NCBI GenBank assembly: GCA_016802295.1
Contig: JAESIW010000020.1
Location: forward strand, 1,750,120 to 1,814,119
Length of the DNA stretch: 64,000 nt
Source: Brachionus rotundiformis
Taxonomy: Eukaryota; Rotifera; Eurotatoria; Ploima; Brachionidae
Reading direction: 5' to 3'
The notes beneath the pieces were generated by a model. It had not been told where the DNA came from. It worked only from the letters and a program-made list of their open reading frames with translations, and did no database searches. Position numbers and translations under genes: made by a program. Shown here piece by piece: positions 55,081 to 64,000 of the stretch. Within the stretch, counting starts at the first letter, position 1; each line of letters starts with the position of its first letter.

Positions 55081-57346
55081 ATGATAGAATTAAATGACTT
55101 GATCAAGGATGTTCCTTCCGGAGGACCTTTAGAGTTTTATCGATCAAAAGCTTCCTTTGACTGGAAAAAATTTAAGATATTTTTCGAGGATATTGAACTA
55201 ATAGAGTTTAAGGTAAATAATACAAAATAATAGGAAAATAAGAATTATCTATCGCCCATTTTTACAGAACAAAATATGGCATACATTGGAAAAAGACTCA
55301 GATTTTTTTGTGAATTTCAAGGATTTTCCTATTCATGAATTGAAAAAACAAACATACAAAAGAGCCAGAAAATTGAAAGAATACAACTTTTTACCAGATA
55401 ATGAGCTTTTAAGTAATCCACTAAAAGAGTTAATTTTCGACGAAGCAATTATAATGATTGATAATGATTGCAATGTAAAGTACTCATTAAATAATCAAAT
55501 GTTTAAAGAACTAATTAGAACCCTGGGAACCGAACGACACGAAAAATTTGTAGAAGAATGTGAAAGAGGAGAAATCTTTGGTTGTTTTGCTTTGACCGAA
55601 ATAAGCCATGGATCGAATACTAAGCAAGTGAAGACCACTTCACATTATGATGCAAAAACCCAAGTATTTTGTTAGCTAACAATCATAAACTTAAAGTATC
55701 TATTTTTAAATAAAAAAAAGGAGTTTGTTATCAATACACCTTCTTTAGAAGATAGTAAAGTATGGGTTGGTAATATGGGAAAAACAGCGACTCACTCGGC
55801 TGTTTATGCTCAGTTGTATACTCCTGACGGCCAATGTCATGGTCTTCATATTTTCATTGTACCAATTCGTGATCCGAATACAATGCTACTTAAACCAGGC
55901 GTTGTGTGTGGTGATATGGGTCCAAAGGCAGGCTTAAATGGGGTGGACAACGGTTTCGCAACTTTTAACAAGGTTCGTATACCAAGAGAAAATATGCTGA
56001 ACAAAACTGGAGATGTTACTCCTGAAGGAAAATATGTCAGTCCAATAAAAGATGCCAAAAAGAGATTTGGCATTAGCTTAGGAGCTCTTTCAAATGGTCG
56101 TGTGGGCTTAACTCATTATGCTCCATGTATTCAAAGCTTAGCTCTCACAATTGCAGTCAGATACGCCACTGTTAGACAACAATTTGGTCCAGATAATGGG
56201 TTAGAACAATCAATTCTGGATTATCAGTTACATGTAAATAAAATATTAAAAGATAAATAAATTGTATTTAAATGATTTTTTAAAGCAATTTAGATTAATG
56301 CCTTTAGTATCACTCTGTTATGTTTGGCGCGTTTTTTCTTTGTCATTTTTTGAAAATCTATCAGAATTTTTATTTGGTTTGGCAACTGGTGATAAAAGTG
56401 ATAGACAGGCAGATTTAGGAAGAGAAATACATGTAATTTCATGTGCAAGTAAGCCCGTATCTTCTTGGTCAACTCAAGCTGTAATCCAAGAATGTAGAGA
56501 AGCTTGTGGTGGACATGGTTACCTAAAGGCTAGTAGATTAAGTGATTTAAGAAACTCAAACGATCCATTACTAACATTCGAAGGAGATAATAATGTATTG
56601 TTACAACAAACTAGCAATTTCTTACTGTCGAGCTATGAAGAATATTTAAAAACTAAAAATGTGGCTAAAACTCCTTTAGGAATAGTCCAGTTTTTGGAAA
56701 ATTTTGAAAAAAATCTTGGCCTAAAATTTGACTGTAGAGACAAAAATGACTTGAAGAATCAAAAAAGTATTCTGATGCTAATTTTGTGAAATTTCTTAAA
56801 ACTAAATGTATTTTTTCATAAGTTGTTATGGAAATGTTTGACTGGCTTATTTGTTATGTGACAAAAATTTCATATGAAAAACTAAAAAGAAGTTTGGATG
56901 ATGGTGTTGATTTGTTCACAGCTAGAAATGAAAATCAAGTATTCTATTCAAAAACTTTGGCAACTATTTTTATGGAAAGACAATTGATAGAACGATTTGT
57001 ATTGAAAATTAGCGAAAACAAGGATTCAAGTTTGCAAAAAGTCCTAGAAAACATTTTGTATTTGTCTGCTTTTTATTTACTGGACAAACATGTGGGCATA
57101 TTTTATCAAGGATCATATTTCACAAGTGAGAAACCGGTGTTCATGATAAGAGAGACCATCTTGGAATTGTGTAAACAAATGAAAAATGAAGCTGTTGCTT
57201 TGGTAGATGCAATGGCTCCGCCAGATTTTGTTCTCAATTCTATTTTAGGCTCTTCGGATGGTTTGGTTTATCAAAATTTATACAACGCCATGATTCAATC
57301 AGAGGGAGCTTTTGAACCAATTAAATTACCAAAGTCAAAGATTTGA
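55081..57346 (+). CDS. Peroxisomal acyl-CoA oxidase 3-like, right copy
   Basis: Five exons (55081-55212, 55268-55663, 55721-56233, 56286-56766, 56823-57346) give 681 aa, with all joints in frame. Same enzyme class as the left copy, with GPLEFYRSKASFDWKKF at the start as in ACOX3, FALTEISHGSN, WVGNMGKTATHSAVYAQL, catalytic Glu446 in TFEGDNN and the C-terminal PTS1-like SKI. Residues 128-307 and 438-681 are identical to the left copy at DNA level. Residues 1-127 and 308-414 are only moderately similar, for example HYAPCIQSLALTIAVRYATV against YFSYCFMNMALTIGVRYAAV. Both copies look functional. Confidence 0.92.
55517..56113. repeat. Inverted-duplicate tract A, right
   Basis: Reverse complement of 50308-50904; both are 597 bp. 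The edges are abrupt: identity begins at AGAACCCTGGG and ends at GGGCTTAACT. Confidence 0.88.
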
Positions 57347-57476
57347 AAAAAAAGATCGCAAAGCGTTTTTTATTTAAATAAAGATTAAAACTAATTTAAA
57401 TTAAATTTTAGTTAAATAAAATTTTTAAAATCTTTAAATCCTGTTTTTAAGAGGCCATCTTAATTAAACAAAAAAA
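56557..57476. repeat. Inverted-duplicate tract B, right
   Basis: Reverse complement of 48935-49854; both are 920 bp. A further 53-bp patch just upstream (56487-56539) matches with a single C/T difference, separated from this tract by 17 divergent bases. Confidence 0.88.
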
Positions 57477-58327
57477 TAGACAGAAGCTTATTATTTTAGC
57501 TTGTTTTTTTTTTTTAAATCATTCGTTCTGAAGAAAAATGGGGATAAAACTGAAATGTAACATATTTAAAAATAAATTTTTAAGAATAAAATTTGACTTA
57601 ATATTCTGTTACCTTTTGAGGCTGCTGAACAAACTTGCGAATACTATTTCAGATTGTTTTGGATCCAGATTCTTAAATCTTTCTGAATTCAGTATCTTGA
57701 AATAAGATGGACTTTATCATTCGTTAAATCAGGCACAGTATAATCATTTTGAAGTTCTTGATTCCCACTGAAACTCATAATCCCGCATTTTTTGAAATTT
57801 ATATCCATAGACCACTCGTTACGTTATCAGTGTGATTTTGATCGCCTTAAAAAAATAGGTTTTAGCATTTTAGAAAAAAATTTTCTGAAATTTGAGTATT
57901 TGAGTACCTTGATGATTTTTATTAGAGAAATAATTAAATAGTTATCTAATGAACAATGTAAAAAAATATTGGTTGCATGGAAATATAGTTCTTTTTCCAA
58001 AGAAGCACAGAATCAAAAATAAAGAATTGCAATTGTAATTACCTATGCAATTCTGATTGATAAAAAAAAATTAAGTTTTCAGCGTTTGGAAATTAAATTT
58101 TCAAATTTTACTATAATTTCATTGGATTTAATCATTTAATTAAGATTAATAAAAAATAATCATCAATAACTCCAAATAATGAAATTGTGTTAATTATTTT
58201 TACTGTTTTTTAATTTCATATTTTACCTGAAAAAAAAAGCGATCAAATTACTATGAAATTAATTTTAATTCCTTTAAAATATAAATAAATCTTGAAAAAA
58301 AAGTTTTTATAAAAACAAAATACCAAA
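57477..58327. other. Right-arm stretch between oxidase and GH19-vWA gene
   Basis: About 850 bp where the left arm has about 7.4 kb with INCENP and SIL1. Contains a LINE fragment (57590-57850); otherwise AT-rich. The sequence just before the GH19-vWA start does not match the left copy. Confidence 0.5.
57590..57850 (-). mobile_element. LINE fragment, RT thumb region
   Basis: The minus strand reads WSMDINFKKCGIMSF, then NDYTVPDLTNDKVHLISR, QKDLRIWIQNNLK and SQVCSAASKGNRI. This is the segment that follows the YADD box in Jockey/CR1-type elements (W...N..KC..M.F, then KDLGI and A..KANRIL). One or two stops interrupt it. It is the part missing from the element in the spacer, in opposite orientation. 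Confidence 0.75.
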
Positions 58328-60336
58328 ATGATTGAAATTTATATTCTTTGTGGACTATTAGCGTCCCATGCTTTAGGTCAGTCTTGTACAAGCAACTATG
58401 AGCCATATTTTAATGGAAGTTGCATCAATCCAAATAGATGCAAAGGTGCGCTAATTAACAACAAGTGTCCTGATGGACTTTTATGCTGTATTGAAGAAAC
58501 TAATTATTCAGATCAATCGTTTGTCTCATCAGATGACCTAAAAGCAATTGTTTCTAGAAACAATATGAGAATTGATTTTATCAGCAAGGTTTTAGCTGAG
58601 CCTACACCAAATCCTTCGTGTTCACAGAAGGCTTTTTTCATCAGTCAATTGGCTTATGAAAGCGACAGATTTATGATATCAGAAGAGCCTGGTGATGATG
58701 AATTTCTAATAGCAAAATATCAAGAAATAGCTTCTCTTGGAAACAGAGATAGAGCTGAAGGTAGTTTAACAACTTGGGATTTTTTTTTTGAATATATTTA
58801 AAATAAAAAGGTGCCAAATACAGAGGACGTGGATTCATTTTTTTAGTCGGTAGAACAAATTATGAGAAAGCAGCTAGTGCTCTCGGTCTTCCACTTATAG
58901 ATCAACCAGAGTTGGCAGCTTTTCCATCAATAGCTGCTAAAATAGCTGTTTGGTACTGGAAAAATGCCAAAAATGTTGATCTTAATAGTTTTGCAGATGG
59001 AACATTCTATGGGTTCTCTCTTTTGACCGAAGCAATATCTGGTGGTATTGATGGTTTAAAAGATCGAACTATTTTACTTGAGTCCGCAAATGATCATTTA
59101 AAATGTGGTTTCTTATTGAAAGGAAGAGGAGAAACTTGTAAAATAAACGATGTAGAAGGCTTTTGTAAGCCAATCTGTGTCCAAGGCTTGAGAAATAGAC
59201 AATTTTGTGGTTGCAATGGTGATAGCAGAAACAGAATGTGTTCAGGCCCACAAAATATTAGATGTTGTGTTGAGGAATGCTCTAATAATATGGATTTGAC
59301 ATTTGTGCTTGACTCATCAGGAAGTATTGATCCACCTGATTTTACAAAAGCTTTGGAATTTGTTGAGAAAGCAGTTGAAAGCACCGATGTGGGGCCGGAC
59401 AAAACTCAAATTTCAATCATAAATTATTCAGAAAATATTACAGTAGTAACTTATTTGAACACAACACATTCAAAAGACAATTTGATTGATATAATCAACT
59501 CAATAATCCAAAAGAGATCATTTACACACACCGGTGAAGCGTTGAAAAAAACTTTCGAAATTTATAGCCCTGAACATGGAATGAGAGATTCATCCTTGGG
59601 GGTAGGAAAAATTATGATCGTTTTAACTGATGGAATGAGCAATGGACCTTTAAACCCAGTACCAATTGCTGAATCACTACGTCAGACTGGAATAAGCATA
59701 ATAAGTGTTGGTGTAGGTCCAAATTTAAATTACACCGAGTTGTTAGGTATATCTGGTGGAATTAATAAATTAATCAGAGTTGAGGATTACGAAAAGGCTA
59801 CATTAATATTCTATGAAATTAATCAGTTATCATGTCTCCAGCCAGCGGTAATTCCAGCTTCAACAAGCCCCATTCAAGTTGGTCTAAACAGTGTACGCTA
59901 TTTTTCCTATCCAATTAACAACACAAGCGAAACACAATCATTGAACTTGACCATTATTCCATTAGCTGGCGATGTTCAACTATTCAGTTCGTTTACTGAC
60001 CAAAATCCTAACGATTTTGAAGTAGAAGGATCAAGTGTTGTGAAAAGAAGTATTGTCAAGAGAAGTGCTGACATTAAATCCGAGAATGTGGTCTTACCAA
60101 ATGGAACTTTTGAACATTTGTTCATTGGTGTCAAAGGACTGAGTGATTTCAATGAGTTTAAAATCGAAATCTCAGAACTAGACTATGTACCAAAAGTAGA
60201 TGAGCCTGTTACTGACTCTCCGTTCATTAATAGTTTAATTGGTCCATCAGTCAACTCATCGCCTTCAGTAAAACAATCAATTGATAAATTGATTTTGGTG
60301 GCATTTTTTTTGCCACTAAGCTTAATTTATTCTTAA
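58328..60336 (+). CDS. GH19 chitinase-type domain fused to von Willebrand A domain, right copy
   Basis: Exons 58328-58760 and 58811-60336 give 652 aa. It carries the same domain order as the left copy: signal peptide, six-Cys knot, GH19 core with AYES, GAKYRGRGF and SGGIDGL, Cys-rich linker, vWA with DSSGS MIDAS, hydrophobic C-terminus. Differences are few: the signal peptide start (MIEIYIL against MISFFRIYIL), E/D at two sites, one deleted codon (EVEGSS against EVVEGSS), L/F and two residues at the tail. Identity begins right after the start codon region; the 5' flanks are unrelated, so the promoters probably differ. The 3' flank is similar for about 100 bp. Confidence 0.85.
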
Positions 60337-60773
60337 TACCTTAAAAACTCTTTTTTTTTAATTATAAATTTAAAATTTTAATTCTAGTTTCAAACTTAAT
60401 CAAATAAAATTCAATTTAGTTTTATTTAATTAATTTAAAATTTCAATAGATAAATAGATTGTTTGAATATATTTTTTTAAATTATCAGGATTTTTAGATA
60501 TTTAAAAATTGATTTTATTTATTGCTTTGTAGAATAAATAATTTAAGTAATTAATTCAAATAGATTATTTGATTTAGTTAATTTTTTGTTTTCGGACAAA
60601 ATGAACAATTTTTAATTTTTTATATTTAGTTTAGCTTGTTTTCTTATTTAACTTTTAAGAAATAAGATAATAACTAATTTTTTTTGATTATGGTAATTGT
60701 TTATTAGACTAAAGTTAATAAAAAAATATTTAATCTAAAAAAGAAATGTCAAAACATCAAGTATCTAAAGTAT
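60337..60773. other. AT-rich intergenic stretch
   Basis: The first ~110 bp match the reverse complement of 39350-39490 with scattered differences (end of the duplicated block). No feature beyond that. Confidence 0.5.
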
Positions 60774-62357
60774 TTAAAATGGTGCAACCCATCCAACTAA
60801 ATTGTTTTCAAAATATTCCGCCAACTTAATTGTCAAATGATCCATGTTATGATTAGAAACTAATTGAACTCCGGTTGGCAGTCCTTGTTTGTTCAATCCC
60901 ATTGGAATCTGAGTAACAGGAAATCCCATGGCGTTCAAAATACCATAATATATAAAGTCCAATGAATTTGTCAAAAGTGCTTGATTATGATAAGGTGCAA
61001 CAACTGGAAACGATGGGAAAATAATTACACCATCATTTTGGATGATTTCTTGTATCTCTTTACGAAGTGAATTAGCTAATTCAATATGGTGCTCTGGTCT
61101 TGATGATGGAAATCTTTCTGTAATTGCCAGTGAAATAGCTGGTAGTGTATGTTTATCTTGAATACCTAATAATGATCTAAATAATTCTTTATATGGGTTG
61201 ATAGGCTTTTTTCCATCATTTAACAAAGTACTAAATGATTCAGAACTACTTTTTCCATTGTTCATCATACTTGTCCACATTTGAAAAGAAGATCTTAATT
61301 TTCTCAATTTGATTTCTTTAACTTCAACTCCTAGATCACTCTCTATAAATTTTATAGCTCTTTCCAACGAATCTCTAACATCATGGGATGGTCTTGTTAC
61401 CAAAACATTTCCCTGTAAATCTTTTACATAATAAAATTTTATTTTTTTAAAATCAACATTTTGCTCAAAGTTATTCTCAAGCTCGGCAAATTTTGGCCCA
61501 CTCAAAATTCTAAACATTAATTTCAAATCTGAAGCATATCTACAAATAGGTCCAGTGCCAAGCATATCTTCTTGCATTCCAATTCCTTGTGGAAATTGAA
61601 ATTGATTAGAAATAATGTTTTTAGAAGGTTTGTGCCCATAAACTCCATTAAAGAAACTTGGCATTCGGATTGAACCGCCGATATCTGAGCCAATGCCCCA
61701 AATAGCTCCACAAGCTGAAACAATGCAACCTTCTCCACCTGAACTTCCGCCGACTATACGAGATAAATTGTATGGATTTCGTGTTGTCCCAGTTACATAA
61801 TTACTAGATTCAAGCCACATACAAACTTCGCTAGTATTTGTCAGACAAGTAAGTATCGCTCCTGAATCCTTCATATACTTTACTACCAAAGCGTCTTCAG
61901 GAGCACGAAAATCTTTTCGGCACACAAGACCAGAGTTATTTGACATACCTTTTACCCATATACATTCTTTACAAGAAAAAGGAACGCCCAAAAGAGGTGA
62001 ATTTTTGACAGAATAGGCTTCTGGAATCTCTACCAAGGATAAAATTCTATCTACTTCTTTAGCTTCTTTTAAGGCTTCGTCAAATCTATCTTGGACTACA
62101 CAGTTTACATATGGTTGAATCTGTTTTATTCTATCTATATACGTAGTAACCAATTGCTCACTAGTTATTTCATTGTTGCGTATTTTCTCAGCTAATTTGT
62201 GTCCAGGTGTAAGAAGAAGTTCACTTGAACATTTTGGTAGTGGATAAGAAACATCTAATTTTCGGTAATAAATTTTGAAGCAGTAAGAAATAATTGGTTT
62301 AAGGACATTGTCAATAAACTTAAGAAAACCTAGAAAAAAAACGTTTATCTTGCCCAT
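60774..62357 (-). CDS. FAAH2-like amidase (fatty-acid amide hydrolase)
   Basis: Intronless 527-aa amidase-signature enzyme; human FAAH2 has 532 aa. An N-terminal hydrophobic, membrane-binding helix (FFLGFLKFIDNVLKPIISYCF) precedes the catalytic domain. The Ser-cisSer-Lys triad is intact: Lys130 (FSCKE), Ser205 (VGGSSGGEG) and Ser229 (SDIGGSIRMPSFFNG). FAAH enzymes hydrolyse fatty-acid amides such as anandamide and oleamide at ER or lipid-droplet membranes. The VGGSSGGEG and GGSIRMP..FNG..GHKPS blocks match FAAH2 better than FAAH1. It lies tail to tail with the right GH19-vWA gene. Confidence 0.88.
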   Translation of the reverse strand: MGKINVFFLGFLKFIDNVLKPIISYCFKIYYRKLDVSYPLPKCSSELLLTPGHKLAEKIRNNEITSEQLVTTYIDRIKQIQPYVNCVVQDRFDEALKEAKEVDRILSLVEIPEAYSVKNSPLLGVPFSCKECIWVKGMSNNSGLVCRKDFRAPEDALVVKYMKDSGAILTCLTNTSEVCMWLESSNYVTGTTRNPYNLSRIVGGSSGGEGCIVSACGAIWGIGSDIGGSIRMPSFFNGVYGHKPSKNIISNQFQFPQGIGMQEDMLGTGPICRYASDLKLMFRILSGPKFAELENNFEQNVDFKKIKFYYVKDLQGNVLVTRPSHDVRDSLERAIKFIESDLGVEVKEIKLRKLRSSFQMWTSMMNNGKSSSESFSTLLNDGKKPINPYKELFRSLLGIQDKHTLPAISLAITERFPSSRPEHHIELANSLRKEIQEIIQNDGVIIFPSFPVVAPYHNQALLTNSLDFIYYGILNAMGFPVTQIPMGLNKQGLPTGVQLVSNHNMDHLTIKLAEYFENNLVGWVAPF

Positions 62358-63733
62358 TTATCGAATAAATATTTGTAATTAAAAAATATTTCACTATTTT
62401 TTTTAATTTTAATTTATAGATTTTGCCATTAATTAAGTTGATTATTTTTAATTTAAAATTAAAATTTATGAATTCATGATTTTATACCAAGGTATTATAA
62501 AATTTTGGCTTTATTTTTAGTGATCAATTACTTAAAAAAATTTTGGTTCAGAGTTATTTTTAAAATGATAGAATAATAATTAAAGATGAACTTGCTTAGA
62601 TCGAAAAATAGATCAAATACTTAATTAAATGAATTTAATTCAATCTTTTAAAAAGTCTAATAAAAAACAAAACATTTTGTTAGATTTTTTTTATTAAAAT
62701 TTATCTCAATTAACCACTTTATTGCATTAGTACATGATTATGTCTATAAAAGTCTTATTTGAAGCAAATTAGTAATTTTCGTTTTTATATTTTTTATGTA
62801 TTTAATTTTTATTAAATTCATAAGATAAACATTAGAAGAAAAATCAAATGTTTTATTCAGTCACATGATTTCTAAAACAAAACATATTCAAATGGTATAA
62901 CTAAATTTTCAGATCAATATCTAATTCTAATAAAAGAGAGAATTAAGTTCGTTTAATCAATAGCCTTTAATATAACCAACAATAAATTTATTAATATAGT
63001 CTTAATGGAATTTTAAAATAAAAAAAATGAGCACTATACAATATGAACAAATTTTTGAAATATGTCTAATCTAAAGTTTAAACTGATTATTAATTCACGC
63101 TTTGATTTTATATTAAATAATTCAATATAAAAGAAATCATTTAAATTTTTATGCAGTGATAAAAAAAGAGAATATTTAATTTTTTCATATTTCAATGAGC
63201 TTTTTATTACAATTTTATTCAAAAAATTTGAATAATCAACTAATATCATTTATATCCCATTTCAGACAAAATCTTATTTTCACATTACTAAATCTTGAGT
63301 CTTGTTAGAAAATTAAATCAACTCTAGAATAATATAATTTAGATAAAATTGTATTAAAAATTTTATAGATAGCATTAATGACTCATCAAAAAAAAGATAA
63401 AAAACTCAGATTTATCAATATAAACCAATCTTTGTTAAATGCTGAGTTCAATTTATTCAACGCTTTCCCATTTTTTTCCCAATAGAATTCGAGAAATATT
63501 CAATTAACCCGAACTCTCTATGAAAAATCCTGATTATTCCAGCATAGATAATATATTCTAGAAGATACTATTTTTAAAGGTTTACGTTTTCTTACAAAAT
63601 TTCAAGCCAAGCTTAATAAACCTACGCAATATTCTATCATAAATTTATCTATTTAAATCTCGAACTCTTCTATCAATTTTTATTAGTAATTTTATAAAAA
63701 AAAATCATCTTTTGAATACAATTTCGATCGAAA
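62358..63733. other. AT-rich intergenic stretch
   Basis: 1.4 kb with no supported gene. A 71-codon minus-strand frame at 63034-63249 has background composition and is not accepted. Confidence 0.45.
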
Positions 63734-64000
63734 ATGTCTTTAACTGCACAAGTAAATGCTAAAATGGCTGGAAAGCGCGATCCGCAATTGGATAAAGAAG
63801 CACAAGAATGGATTGAGGCCATCCTAGGTGAAAAATTTCCTGCAGTACCTTATGAAGATGCTCTAAAGGATGGAATCATTTTGTGCAAGTAAAAGACTAA
63901 GATTAAATAAGATTTAAGGCAAATGTTTAATTGTAAAATTAATCTAAAAAAGGTTAATGAACAAACTCAAACCAGGTGCCATCGCTAAAATTACAACAAA
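63734..64000 (+). CDS. Transgelin/Mp20-like calponin-homology protein, 5' part
   Basis: Exon 1 (63734-63888) and the beginning of exon 2 (63953 to the window end) join in frame through a 64-bp intron. The product begins MSLTAQVNAKMAGKRDPQLD, then EAQEWIEAILGEKFP, YEDALKDGIILCK and LMNKLKPGAIAKI. This is the first half of the calponin-homology domain of the transgelin/muscle protein 20 family, which binds and bundles actin in muscle. The CH domain rest and the calponin repeat would follow outside the window. Confidence 0.9.

Noticed and set aside
55846..56073. 75-codon minus-strand frame identical in both oxidase genes
   Set aside because: It lies opposite conserved exon 3 within the converted tract; identity is explained by conversion, not by a second gene.
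63034..63249. 71-codon minus-strand frame
   Set aside because: Background composition, no motif.
1..64000. Search for CRISPR arrays, rRNA and tRNA genes
   Set aside because: No regularly spaced repeats, rRNA-like blocks or cloverleaf with A/B boxes were recognised by eye; absence of tRNA is not certain without a scan.

Overview
This is a window of a very AT-rich animal nuclear genome. The genes are conserved metazoan families (RER1, FEN1, glutaredoxin 5, APC11, NSA2, CCDC47, VPS35, a BCL11-like factor, SIL1, INCENP, acyl-CoA oxidase 3, FAAH2-like amidase, transgelin). They have small GT-AG introns, many of them 50-60 bp. There are also lineage-type rhodopsin-like receptors and decayed non-LTR retrotransposons. 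AT content, tiny introns and likely trans-splice acceptors just before several start codons would fit a monogonont rotifer such as Brachionus; that placement is inference, not proof.

Layout: (1) 1-12 kb holds an edge fragment, RER1, a 3'-truncated FEN1, a PX-SH3 adaptor, a small Ser-rich GPI-like protein with a 57-bp repeat, a decayed pogo-like element with a hairpin, a rhodopsin-like GPCR and a four-exon ankyrin-repeat gene. (2) 12-22 kb is gene-poor, with a LINE tail duplicated on both sides of a 511-bp assembly gap, a 763-aa receptor with a long ectodomain, and a paralogue of the first GPCR. (3) 23-36 kb is a housekeeping block: GLRX5 and ANAPC11 head to head, NSA2, a LINE remnant, CCDC47, VPS35 and a BCL11-like zinc-finger gene. 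(4) 36.9-38.3 kb carries a second PX-SH3 adaptor, paralogous to the first.

(5) 39-60.4 kb is the most striking part, a large inverted duplication. A gene coding for a GH19 chitinase-type domain fused to a von Willebrand A domain and an ACOX3-type acyl-CoA oxidase lie on the minus strand on the left (39.5-41.5 and 49.1-51.3 kb) and on the plus strand on the right (58.3-60.3 and 55.1-57.3 kb). The left arm also contains SIL1, INCENP and an unrecognised 101-codon open frame; the right arm lacks them. The two oxidase genes are mosaics: a 597-bp tract and a 920-bp tract, introns and 3' flank included, align with no difference I could find, while the stretches between them encode clearly diverged protein. 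That is the signature of repeated gene conversion between inverted paralogues. The spacer holds a LINE remnant. (6) 60.8-64 kb carries a FAAH2-like amidase and the first exons of a transgelin/Mp20-like gene that runs off the window.

The genes are mostly independent monocistronic units; I see no single multi-gene pathway. Four families (PX-SH3 adaptor, rhodopsin-like GPCR, GH19-vWA, ACOX3) each occur twice, so local duplication is the main theme.
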